Assembly (NCBI GenBank): GCA_023374045.1
Contig: CM041776.1
Location: forward strand, 472,119,375-472,183,374
Length of the DNA stretch: 64,000 nucleotides
From: Limonium bicolor
Taxonomy: Eukaryota; Streptophyta; Magnoliopsida; Caryophyllales; Plumbaginaceae
Direction: 5' to 3'
Part shown: in pieces, positions 1-11,175 of the stretch
How positions within the stretch are numbered: the stretch's first letter is position 1
Layout of the letters: every line of letters starts with the position of its first letter
Position numbers and translations under genes: made by a program
Notes under the pieces: generated by a model
The model's input: only the letters and a program-made list of their open reading frames with translations
Databases searched by the model: none
What the model was told of the DNA's origin: nothing

Positions 1-36
1 TATAATAAAGAGGCATTATTTTTTGAAAAAGAAGAA

Positions 37-777
37 AAGTAAGCACCGGCCAACGAGCCGCAGGCTATCATGCCTTGAAAGTAAGCACCGGCCAACGAGC
101 CGCAGGCTATCATGCCTTGAAAGTAAGCACCGGCCAACGAGCCGCAGGCTATCATGCCTTGAAAGTAAGCACCGGCCAACGAGCCGCAGACTATCATGCC
201 TTGAAAGTAAGCACCGGCCAACGAGCCGTAGGCTATCATACCTTGAAAGAAGCGACCGGCCAACGAGTCGCAGGCAATCATGGCTTGAAAGTAAGCATCG
301 CCCAACGAGCCACAGACTATCATGCCTTGAAAGTAAGCACCGGCCAACGAGCCGCAGGCTATCATGCCTTGAAAGTAAGCACCGGCCAACGAGCCACAGG
401 CTATCATGCCTTGAAAGTAAGCACCGGCCAACGAGCCACAGGCTATCATGCCTTGAAAGTAAGCACCGGCCAACGAGCCACAGGCTATCATGCCTTGAAA
501 GTAAGCACCGGCCAACGAGCCGCAGGCTATCATGCCTTGAAAGTAAGCACCGGCCAACGAGCCGCAGGCTATCATGCCTTGAAAGTAAGCACCGGCCAAC
601 GAGCCGCAGGCTATCATGCCTTGAAAGTAAGCACCGGCCAACGAGCCACAGGCTATCATGCCTTGAAAGTAAGCTCCGGCCAGCAAGCCACAGGCTGCTA
701 TGCCTTGAAAGTAAGCTCCAGCCAACGAGCCGCAGGCTGCTATGCCTTCAAAGAAAAATCTGGCCAGACGGCCATAC
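37..777. repeat. 42-bp minisatellite, 17 full units plus a degenerate tail
   Basis: Seventeen head-to-tail 42-bp units run from 37 to 750, followed by a decayed partial unit to about 777. The core is AAGTAAGCACCGGCCAACGA followed by a GCCGCAGG...CATGCCTTGA half. Units 6 and 7 (247-330) and the last two are the most diverged; the others differ by one or two substitutions. No unit has an indel, so two forward frames stay open across the array because 42 is a multiple of 3. GGCCGG-rich relatives occur near 5095-5160, which suggests the array belongs to the same retroelement context as the minus-strand gene next to it. Whether it is translated is unknown. Confidence 0.95.
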
Positions 778-1125
778 AAAGAAAGAAAAAAGATTCGGCT
801 GCTAAATATAAAAGTTCGGTCAATAAGCCACAAGCCTCTTGTATTGTAAGGGCAAACACTTAACTGACATTAGTTGCATAAGGTGACCATATGTTCACCA
901 TCCAAAAAAGGGGGAGAATGCCACAAGTAATAGACAAATTGGCTAAAAAAAAGAGAGAAGTACTCCGGCAGACAAATTAGTAAAGATGGTGAAAAATATA
1001 ACTTATATTCCTCCCAAGGGTGGGGTAAAAATAACTGTAAAAGTGTAACCATTACAAAAGATTCGGCAAACACAAAAGATGCATGCCAAAAGAAAAACCC
1101 CTCTAAGAATAAAGAAACTCCTATT
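778..1125. other. Spacer between minisatellite and minus-strand transposon gene
   Basis: No recognisable gene. It lies directly 3' of the minus-strand coding region and probably holds its 3' untranslated sequence. Confidence 0.5.
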
Positions 1126-4100
1126 CTAACTTTCTGCAGCTACTCTATCTCCACTACCAGCCACGCTTTCAGAAGACTTGGACCTCCTAGAAAGACGCTG
1201 CATCCCTCCGGCGGACGGTAGGATATTGCTTCCAGCTGGGAGAAAGGAGGCTTGGCCGGCGCCAAAGCATGTCTCTCCAGGACTGCAGCAGAATCTCTCG
1301 AGCTCCAAAAAGAAGTTAGACTTCTGGGCGACAGCCTTGAACTCCAGCTTGTTGTACAGATCATCGTCCAATAACTCTCCTTTCTCAAGAAAGTGCTCCA
1401 AGACAATCTGCTGACAGATATCGACTATTCTGCGGCACTGAGAAGCAAAGGATTCCTTTAGATGAGCATTAATGGTGCCTTGCTTCTGTATCTCCTCCTG
1501 GGATTGCTGGGAAAATGACATGAACCTGGCCACTTGAGACTCAAGGGTTAGGACTTGGGCTCGATATTTATCACGTTCAGAGTTGGCCAGTGACAGCTCC
1601 TCCTTAGCGCTAATTACCCGACCATTCAACTGCTTGACGTGCTTCAGTAGGTTGGCAGAACTCAAGCCTGACCGGAACACAAAAAAGGTAAGAAATAGAG
1701 GAAGCAAAAGAAGAAACAAAAGTCAAAAATATGAAGGTTTACCATGGCTCGACGACTCAGTGTTCTCGACTTGAGAACGAGACATGACTTCCTCCAGCTC
1801 TCTCACTCTCTCTTCCAGCCTGGTTTTCTCATTTGTCAAGGCAATTTTATCCGCAGCAAGGGCCTTCTTCTCCTCTTCTAAGGAAGAGCAATCCTGGAGC
1901 AGAGACTGCTTCTCTTGTTCGAAGGAAGACCTTGACTGCTCTTCCAGTGCGGCCTTTTCCTCTGACAAACGGTTATGCTCCTGCATGAGCTTTCCCTTTT
2001 CCTCTACAAGGGCCTCATTCTCCCGTTGAAGAGCTTGCTTCTCCAGATCAAGCGTTTCGACCTCCTGCTTGATAGAGTTACTCTCCTGATAGAAAAAGGC
2101 CTTGTCGGCCTGGAGGGAGTTCACCTTGTTCCGGTGAGCAGAGCGCACCTGATCCAACAAAACGTCTAGGTCAGAAAAGGCCCGAGCCAACTTATCTTTC
2201 CCAGCAACAAGATGGTTTTGTACCCTTATCAAAGTATTGTCAGCTTCCAAGATCCGGCTTTTTAAAGAAAAATTCTCTTCACGAAGTTTCTTCAGTTGTG
2301 ACTCATATGCGTCACGCTGACGGATGCATTCCTGCCGAGACAGCTGTAGATCCTTGTTTATTGCCTTAGTCCTCAACTTCACCTTGAGACCAATCTCATA
2401 ATGAATCTGATCAATATAGGCATCGTGGGAAGAGCGGCTCTGCTTCAGCTCCTCCTAAGCATTATTGGCTCGGCTCTCCTCATAACGAAGTCTGGACTCG
2501 AGGTTGCCGAAGTGAACCTCAGCGCTTTGGGCCATGGACATCACCTAAAGTAAGCGGCGCAATTCACAAAGTTAAGAAGGAAATAAAACAAATCAAGAAG
2601 GGAATACAAAGAAGGGTACTTAAAAAGGGTGTATGCCTACCCGGAAAATACCCTCCCACATGAAGTCGAACACATCTTTTATTGGGAGGGAGTGCCGCAT
2701 GATGGCATCTGCCCCCCCCCCCCACCTCCCATTCGCATCCTTTGTTTAGTGGCAGTAACAGTTGCCGGAGGAGCGAAGATTCCGTCCGGATGATAGGATC
2801 TCTTTATTGCCTCCTTCCAGACAGTAGAATACTTGACGGATTCGCAGGAGATCAAGGGAAGAGGATGTCCGCGGTGGTAGAACCATCCTTCTTTTTGAGA
2901 GGGACCGGTGAAGGATTCCTAGGCAGGGGGAGGAGGCGAGGAAGAGGAGGCCGTGATGTCCTCTCTTTGCTTACTCCGGAGCTCGGGATCTTCAGGCACC
3001 TGCCGATACTCCGTCGCTTTTTCCCACGCTGCATCCTTGGCCGCAGCAACATCAATGGAAAATGAGGCCGAGGCCTTAGGGAGATCAGAGGTTTGTCCCT
3101 CTCCTGATATCCCTGGCTGTGGAGCCTTCGGTTTCGATGCAGTTTTCTTTTTTAGTCTTTGTTTCACAAGAACCGAGACTGCCGCAGTAATAAAAAACAG
3201 GCATCATATCAGCACCAAAAGGTTCAAGTGCATACAAAACTGGAAACAGAAGGGTATGGTAAAAAGCAAAAGAGCAAGGAAAGACGGGGGATCAATCAAA
3301 ACCTTGTTCGGCCGGAAGACCGGTGCGGAGTCCTGTGGCCTCCAAAGTATTTTCTTGAGCCGGATCTGAAGAAAAGTAACCCGACAAATCAAGAAACTGC
3401 TCGCAAACCAGGGTCGGTTGACCAGACTCCCGCCCCAGGCGAGAACCAAGGTCTAGACCCGAACCAGGGGTGAGGGGAAGAAAAACACGGTGCCCGGACT
3501 CGGGGATCACGTGCCAAGTACCTGACAATCCGGCGGTGGCATGTTCAGGGGATTCCACCCTTTTCTTTTTCTTCGAGTGACCAGCTTGGTCATCCATGGC
3601 TTCTTGCCTAGAACGCTTTGAAGAGGGGGGAGCATCCCCCAGGTGCTGCTCAGCCGCATCAGTAGCCGCATCCAAAGTATCGTAGTAGTTGATTTTCTCG
3701 TCCCCAATCTTGAAGGTGACGAAATTCCAGCTATGGAATGGACCGACCTTCTCCCCCTTCTGGATGAAATCTACATACGACACACCAAAGCGATAAGAAA
3801 ATCAACGGAGATGGCAAAACTTGTGCTAAATATTAAAAGCACTTACTATGATTGGTCTTCAGAGAAGATAAACGTGCTTTTGTAAAAAACGCCTGGACAG
3901 TCGGAGGCTTTTTGTTTTGTGCCCTCAGAATCTTCGAAATGGGCAGCTTGGCCGGAGGGGTTGGGGGACAGATCAACTAGCCTTTGCCGACTTCAGCACA
4001 GTAGGGGACGCCCAAGACTCGGCCGGATGGAGGAACAATGACGAACCACCGTGAACTCCACTCATGAACCTTCTTATAGTAAAAAAGGGAGTATCCAGCT

Positions 4101-4603
4101 TTCGCAATTAGGGTTAGGCTGGCAGGATCAACCCTAACCGTGAAGAATCGGGCAAAGTTAGTACCTTCCGGCCGAATCTTGCTTTCTTCGCAGAGAGAAA
4201 CAAAGGCGTGAAGATGGGAAATGGCCTTTGGATGAAGATGGGCAAGAGAACAGCAACGGCGAAGAAGGAAACCCAGGACAAAAGGGTGTGGGGGAATGGT
4301 CAGGCCGGTGCGGAAAAAATCAGCATAGACCACGTACCCACGGCCAAAATCATCGTTGGGGTGAGAATCGGGGGATGGTAGGTAAATCTGGGTACCAAGT
4401 GGGGCTTCGACCCCCCTGAGACAATCACAGAGGGAGGAGTAATCAAGAGAGGAAGGAGAAGGCTCGCGCCCGGACAAAAAGGGCTTTATAGATTTCAGAT
4501 ACGTGGGGTGAAAGCCATTGGAGGAGCGAGAGCCCTGAATCGCCTCAATAGCAGGCGGAAAATTTGCAGCAAGCTTACTCTGTTTTGCGGCGGAGGTAGA
4601 CAT
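1126..4603 (-). pseudogene. Gypsy-type transposon gene (Transposase_28-like domain plus coiled coils), interrupted
   Basis: The chosen start is the Met at 4601-4603, followed by MSTSAAKQSKL. The first block (4603-3980, about 208 aa) resembles the plant 'putative gypsy type transposon' domain (Transposase_28 family), with a conserved FLLRRCCSLAHLHP-type stretch and a KVHEWSSRWFVI stretch. A TAG follows at 3977-3979, with open frame continuing beyond it. Later blocks on the same strand are 3783-3292 (basic KKKKR cluster, likely nuclear localisation), 3167-2919, 2382-1723 and 1719-1126. The last two are strongly heptad-like, rich in E/K/L/Q, and predict a long coiled coil. The blocks are separated by stops and intron-like gaps with GTAAGT-type donors (for example near 3848). 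The family is usually annotated as a coiled-coil transposon protein of non-autonomous LTR elements; its biochemical role is unknown. It may be a multi-exon gene with few true breaks or a decayed copy. Confidence 0.7.
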
Positions 4604-4773
4604 TGTTGAGCTTAGCAAGAAATCGAAGAACAACGACAACAAAAGGTAGGACAGAACACGATAACAGAGTGGTGAGAGAAGAAGGCAGTCGAAACGAGAG
4701 AGCAGAGGAAGAAAGAGAAAGAAGCTTGAAAAACTCAGGCTTTGAGGAAAGTTTTCTCCCGCTCAAATAAATA

Positions 4774-4784
4774 ATATATATATA
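4774..4784 (-). promoter_or_regulatory. TATA box of the minus-strand transposon gene
   Basis: An alternating TATATATATA tract lies about 170 bp upstream of the ATG at 4603 on the minus strand. It is followed by a pyrimidine-rich TTTCTCTTTCTTCC-like leader, which looks like a plant 5' UTR. Inferred from position and composition only. Confidence 0.45.
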
Positions 4785-4789
4785 CGCAT

Positions 4790-5290
4790 GTGCAAACAAA
4801 AAACACCTTTTTGCAGGAAAAAAGAAAGGGCCACACGCTTTCTAAAGACGGTTCCGACGTTTAGTCAAAAAAAGGACCCTGCGAATTCCACACTAAAGAC
4901 AGGTGGAAAATTCAAAAAAGCGGTAAAGAACGGGTTCAGGTCACGAGCTTCGCACATGGCCGATGAAAAGTTCTTTCTCTCCACGTATGAAGAAAAAGAA
5001 CTTGTGGGACTGGGATAAGGAAAAGACGAGACAAGACACAGAAGTTCTATTTTCTTCACCAAGAAATGGTACCAAGCCAAACACGACATTGGAGCATCCG
5101 GCCGCTTCTGGCCAGATAGAAGTAAGTACAAAGGGCTCCGGCCGTCTCCGGCCGGACGAAAGTAGAACATAGGCAAGACAAAAATAGTATGGCCTGTCGA
5201 GTGTGGTCGGCCAAAGATGATAGGGGAGGGCAAAACTGTTGTATACATGTAAAATATAGGTTGGTAGCATAAGACCAGGCCCAAAAACTC
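4790..5290. other. Intergenic / probable LTR-like regulatory region
   Basis: No gene recognised. The segment separates divergent promoters. It contains GGCCGG-rich sequence at 5095-5160 that resembles parts of the 42-bp minisatellite unit, so it is probably part of the same retroelement family. Long open frames here show no recognisable protein family. Confidence 0.4.
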
Positions 5291-5298
5291 TATAAATA
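5291..5298 (+). promoter_or_regulatory. TATA box (TATAAATA) of a plus-strand retroelement transcript
   Basis: A TATAAATAGG motif is followed about 30 bp later by an A-rich start region and a CT-rich leader. An AACCAG|GTACGT splice-donor-like site lies near 5411. Position fits transcription of the decayed plus-strand gene that begins near 5440. Confidence 0.45.
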
Positions 5299-5439
5299 GG
5301 AGTGTACCCCCATGAAAAAGACACGTAACATTTAGCAGAAAAACTCGCACTTGACTCTAACAAAAGACTCTCTCTCTCTCCCATTTCCAGTGATTCTGTA
5401 ATCGAGAACCAGGTACGTAGGACAGTAAATCGATTGGGT

Positions 5440-7240
5440 TATATTTGAGATATAGCTTATAGTTTCACTAACGATCCACAACTCCTTCAAGCGTTGATCA
5501 ATAAACTCAATGCTCTCCAAGCCAAACAAACACCTACCTCCACCTCCGCCTCCACCGCTGTCGCACCCGATATATCCATTGACACCCAACCCATCACCAC
5601 TCCTCTGCCTAACACCTCCACTGAACCCACGTTTGCGGTAAACCCTACTCTTTCGCCATAAAAGTCGGAAACCACACCATCCCCAACCAAGAAGTCATCA
5701 CTACCCACAACTCCAATCATACCCACACCAGACACCATAGTCAAATCTCCGCAATAAATCCAGTTTGGCACCCTCCGACCACCTATTGAACAATCATCTG
5801 AAAATCCAAAACCTGACTCCCCCACCAAAAATCTGATAAACCGGAAGACAAATCAGTCTTTGAAGCCAAACTCTCTGCCGCTGAACAATCACCACCCCCA
5901 AAGAAAACTCGCCGATCCAAAGCCACTGCCCCCTGTCCTCCAACCACTAGAAATCTTCGATTTAGAGCCAAAACCCAACTAACATCTTCTCAGTCAACTC
6001 CTGTTGTCACAGTCCCTCCACCTTCTCCGATGATCGCAACACCTGTTCCAGAGAAACAAGAAGCGCTACCAGCTCCTCTACTCTATCCGACTCGGACACA
6101 GCACTACATCTACCAGAAAGCGACTACGACCTGGGCTGAGTCAGTCCCTCCAACACCACCTCCAAGACTAGGTCTGATCGATACCCAAACGGCAGTCTAC
6201 TCTCTCCCTACTGATGAATCCGTTGAGTCACACAATTTGGTCAAAGGCAAGCTGCTGGATCTTGAATGGCTTCATTCAATAGGCTTCACCATGTTTGAGG
6301 AGATGTTCTGCTTTCAGAACTGGATCCACCTGTTTCACAGCATTCAAACCTTCCACGAGAAGAAGAGGCCTACCAGTTCTACAAAAATTGCGTCATCAGA
6401 AAAGGGAAAATCATGACCAAGGTACATGAGACAGCCATTATCCTTGACTCTAAAACTATTGTAACCCATTTGGCCATACCAACTTCTGGTTTAGAGTTTT
6501 ATGATAGAGCTGTCTTTCCTGATTTAGGGTTTATTTACGCACAAGAAGTTACGATTTTTTTCTCCCAAATAGCCACATCGGTCTGACCGACCCGCTCATA
6601 CAAACATACACCAAATGCTCCACACTTTGGTAATTAAAAACCTTGTTCCTAGAAAGGAAGGAAACTAGTTCGCGGCCTCTTGACCTTGCCATCATGTATG
6701 TCTGATCCAAACCAAAGAAATAAACCTAACCTAACTCATCCTCAATCACATAGCCTCAACTATCTCTTCACCCCGAAACTCTCTAGGTAAATCGTCTGGT
6801 TACCCAAATCCTCACCCACTATGGCATCTCCTTTGAGCCTTCCAAAGCCAGTCATATCACCGAAACCGACATACTTGGTCAGATTATGTACAACAAAACT
6901 CCATCCCTTCAGACCAAGCCTATGTCCAGACCAAATCCCCTATCCAAAAAACTCCCTGCTCTAAAACCAACTCCCAACTCGGCACTTTAACTCTCACTGA
7001 AAGAGTTACTGTGATTGCAGAAAACTTGGCTACCCTGGCAACAAATATAGATAAGCTTATCGACATCCTCAACAACAACCACAGTAAGATGATAGACATC
7101 TTTGAAGGAGGGGTCAAGCACCTGGCCGAGGAGTTTAGGGAGTGTTTTGCTGAAGCGCTTGCAGCAGCAAACAAGATGGACGATGCTGAGGATTCGGGGG
7201 AAGATGGAGTTACGGATGATGATACAGGATTGGACTAAGG
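5440..7240 (+). pseudogene. Decayed retroelement gene ('putative plant transposon protein' type)
   Basis: Reading in shifting plus-strand frames gives a proline/threonine/serine-rich N-terminal region (5480-6160), then a folded-looking block at 6230-6590. That block includes KGKLLDLEWLHSIGF, ILDSKTIVTHLAIPTSGLEF and PDLGFIYAQEV, which resemble the plant transposon-protein domain found in large retrotransposon derivatives. A helical acidic tail follows at 7011-7238. Stops and frameshifts occur throughout, for example after 5660, at 6414 and after 6590, so it is not a working gene. The same element continues beyond the CACTA insertion at 21781-22590. Confidence 0.55.
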
Positions 7241-7601
7241 AGATGTCAAACACTTGCCCCACTCCTTCTTAACCCATAGTACCTAGGATGACTGACTTTT
7301 CAACTATTTCTCTTTGCTCTGGTGGGGTTGTGCGACACTTTACTACTCTGTTTTTTTATATTGCTTGTGCATTTCCCCCCGATGTTCGCAAAAGGGGGAA
7401 GTGGTGTATCCCGCGGCTGGTTTATGCTGGTGACTATATGTGGATACTGAGTGCCTCTAAAGGCCTCACTATGCTTTGCATTGGTCTAATTTTTGTTAAG
7501 TACATTATGAGTAGTTTCATACTTTAGTTTTATCATCACTTATTTAACTACATCAACTTGAGGGGGAATATCTGTTTCAAGGGGAACAAACAGTGAATTA
7601 T
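7241..7601. other. Non-coding 3' region of the decayed retroelement
   Basis: Contains purine-rich GCAAAAGGGGGAAG (about 7388) and TTGAGGGGGAATATCTG (about 7557), both typical of the 3' spacer of plant LTR elements. No gene seen. It ends at the CACTA target-site duplication. Confidence 0.5.
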
Positions 7602-7604
7602 TCT

Positions 7605-7945
7605 CACTAGTAGGAAAACAGCCTATTTCTGCGGTTGTAAAGGGCCTATTTCTGCGGTTTACAACCGCAGAAATGAGCACCGCAGAAATAGGTATTTTAA
7701 CCTATTTCGGCGGTTCCGGAACCGCAGAAATCGCCGAAATAGACAAGCCTATTTCGGCGGTTCCTACTACAGAACCGCCGAAATAGATCAATTCAATTTG
7801 ACCGTCTTCGTTTGACCTGACCACCTATTTCGGCGGTTCTTAACAAGGAACCGCCAAAATAGGTGGCCAGGTCAAACGAAGACAGTCAAATGGAATTGAT
7901 CTATTTCGGCGGTTCTGTAGTAGGAACCGCCGAAATAGGCAGTAT
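7605..7945. repeat. CACTA left subterminal repeat array
   Basis: At least four inverted pairs of CCTATTTCGGCGGTTC / GAACCGCCGAAATAGG separated by short loops, plus variants with CTGCGG. Subterminal repeats of this kind bind the TNPA-type protein in En/Spm; here the pairing would also allow strong local hairpins. Confidence 0.85.
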
Positions 7946-9699
7946 TTTTTTTTCCTATCCAGCTTATTAATGCACCCAAATACACCACAAAATTAAACAA
8001 ACCTGTAAAGACATTGTATAATGCTGCCACCACAGTGGGGCGCCTCAGTAGCATACTATAAACCCATAAAGCGGCCATAATCATCGGCACACATCAATAA
8101 ATGCAAGAAGTAAGTAAGTAAGAAAATTCATACAAAAATAAGGATTAGTTGTGCACTTCACCACACTCTCCACTCCACACCACACTCCATTACAATATAC
8201 AATTCACTACGTTTCAATCTAATGAAATACATAATAACACAAGTAACGTTCAACGCAAACTAACTTTAGAGGAATCAACTAAGTACGTCGATGGAGATAA
8301 ATTATGCCCAATCCTCGAGGATTTCCCATATGTGCCTATCTTCATAACTTCCAATGCCCACGATTTCTTCGAAAGCCTTGAACAAACAAAAATAAATAGT
8401 TAATGAGACACAACGCAAAGAATGACAAAGAATAAAAATACATATAAACCAAGACTTTCAAAGATAGTTTTATACCATGTCCAATGATTTTTCTGGCAAA
8501 AACTTGGATGATGCTACTAAGTCGTGCATAAACCTCATAACATAGTAACCACATTCTGATCCACCAGGCTGTACTGGACACTATACATTCACACATTACG
8601 TTATCAGTCATACTTGCAGGTCTACTATTAACATGTAACTATTTGCACAAAAATAAGTAAACTACCTTCACTGTAGTCCAAGGGATGTTCTTCGATGTCT
8701 TTTGCAATGCACGCATTGCAGCTTGGAAGCCACTATATAATACACAAATTAATCAAATTTAACGAAACAATTTATTAAGTCATGACAATTGTTGTATAAT
8801 TTAAATAGCTCACATCTTTAGAGCCGCTGCTATCGCTGGCTTCTTGGCACTCGTACCAAGTGAGTCGAACTGTAAGACTCACGGGTATTTCATGACCAAA
8901 ACCAACAACGACCAATGACGACTGCTCACGTGATGAATAAAATTGAAATCATAACACGTATAACATAACTTATAAATAAAACGTAATAAGATATGGAAGT
9001 ATGACTTACCCTTGATAATATGGCAGCATAATGTATGACTTGTCTGCACATTCATATATTGTGTTCGTCATGTACCGCAAAGACTTTCTGGATCCATTGA
9101 CATAGTCACTTCATGTAACACCCCAACTCAATCCAATTGTGGTCTCGCAACTTAACAAATATATATACACATGTCACAGCGGAATTCTACAATCCAGGAC
9201 CTTGCCACGGTCTGACTACAGAATAACCGAACATTAGTCTAACAACCTTAACCATTTACATAACCTTCTTACAACCCCCTCACATCCTATACATCTTACT
9301 AACTCAATTGCCATACGAGTGTACAGGCACAAACTCGTAGGTCATACTTAATCCTTAACACTTGCACTCCTTCTTACTCTCGCGACGGCCGCCTCCTGAT
9401 GTTCACCTGTGTAGTAAAAAGAAGCCCCCGAGGGGGTCAGCACGAATGCTGGTACGATCCTTCATGGCCCCCAAGCTAACGTGGCTACGACGACTAATTG
9501 TCGATAGCATGGAGGTTGATTAGATGCACAACATAATAGAAAGTGCAGTAAACAACAACTCAGATATGAACAATCAAGTTCACACACAATGAACGACTTA
9601 AATGCGTTCCCTTAATTAGAGAGTTAGTTATTTAACTCCTTAAGTAAAGTTCTCTCTTAACCTTAGTCCATCCTTACCTTACCTCAATCTGATTCTTAT

Positions 9700-10060
9700 C
9701 TTAATCTTAGAAACAACCATCCTTCCATCAGGAGTGGATGTAGTTTATCTTAATCTTAATATTACAAACCATCCTTTAAAAAAGGAATGGTTGCAACCTA
9801 TCTTAACCTCACCTTAGTCTTAATCTTAATAATACAAATCATCCTTAAAAAAGGAATGATTGTAACTTAACTTAATCTTACCTTAATCTTAATCTTAATA
9901 ATACAAATCATCCTTTAAAAAGGAATGATTGTAACTTATCTTAATCTTACCTTAATCTTAATCTTAATAATACAAATCATCCTTTAAAAAGGAATGATTG
10001 TAACTTAACTTAATCTTACCTTAATCTTAATCTTAATCTCAATATACAAACCTTTCCTGG
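9700..10060. repeat. Short tandem repeat in solo LTR (about 60-bp units)
   Basis: Repeated units built from CTTACCTTAATCTTAATCTTAATAATACAAATCATCC and AAAAGGAATGATTGTAACTTA halves; four to five copies with small differences, the later ones nearly identical. Confidence 0.75.
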
Positions 10061-10902
10061 AAGGGATTGGCCGTATCTAATTCGAACCTGGGATTTAGGT
10101 GATCCCACCACACCATCTTAATGCCACCTACTTGGACGGGAGTCCAGCGTAGCTGAGCCGGCAACCGGCCTAGGCAACAAGTCCGAAGACAAGTCCTTAA
10201 TCGGAGGTCGAATCTACTATAGATAACGACCCCCTTTCCTTAGCATGCATGACCGGAGATCGGTCCCGGGTTTCCTCACTCAAGTTCCAGTTAGTAGTTA
10301 TCTCAAGACTCTTTCTGTTGGTTAACCTCTTTCGGTTCATATCGTCCCACATTAGGGGGCGTTCCTTAGTCTCACTTAATTCCTTACTAAGCATTGGTTA
10401 GTAAGTTCTCACGGTATGTTGTGTTAGTTTTCAAACATCACACAACAATACAATATATATACAATATGTTCCGGTTGCATGCTTTATCTTGTTTAGTGAG
10501 CACACAAAACAAATAGCACACAAGCCGATGGACACCTCGTTAGCAAGCAGGTCACAAGAAGAAACAACTGTACCTTTCACCGTTGGTCGTTTCGGTTGCT
10601 TACTCTCCTCCGGAGTCCAAACTCCCAAGTCCTAAAACATTCATTCAGTTTTAGGTTATTAATCACTTAGCTTAATTCAACTTACTTAACCTATTTAACT
10701 TACTTAACGATTCCCGCTATCACCTCTTAAGTCTTTCCACTTAATCTTACAACTTAACCTTACACTTTTAAGTTTATACTTAACTCAACTTAATCCCTTA
10801 AGTTCTTAGGGTCCTAATCATTACCACCCTACCAAAGGTATTCCTCATTACCCATTACCATTCTTAGAATCCAAAATTTCTTTTTTTTTTCCAAGTGTTA
10901 AG

Positions 10903-11175
10903 GGTCGACCGACCCACCGACCGACCCAACCCCCTGGGTCGGTCCATTACAGAAACTCTTCTGTCTCTTGAAACCCATCCGACCGACCCAGAGCTAGACC
11001 GACCGACCCAAACCCTCTGGGTCGGTCCCTTACCGAACCCATTTTCCTACATTAATCTTGCCCGACCGACCCACCGACCGACCCATCCTTATGGGTCGGT
11101 CTATTGCCGAAACATTTCTGCTGGGTTAACAAGGTCCGACCGACCAGAACTGGGTCGGACCCTGGGTCGGTCCTC
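10903..11175. repeat. Cluster of about 14 ACCGAC/GTCGGT motifs in solo LTR
   Basis: By eye, about 14 copies of ACCGAC or its complement within 270 bp, arranged as GACCGACC direct runs alternating with GGGTCGGTC, so many pair as palindromes. ACCGAC matches the RCCGAC core of plant DRE/CRT elements bound by DREB/CBF factors (established knowledge); a regulatory role here is inference. Confidence 0.7.

Noticed and set aside
37..777. CRISPR-like regular array
   Set aside because: Units are contiguous with no unique spacers, and the genome is a plant; it is a minisatellite.
5487..5971. Glycine-rich minus-strand frames
   Set aside because: Antisense of the Pro/Thr-rich 5' part of the decayed retroelement gene.
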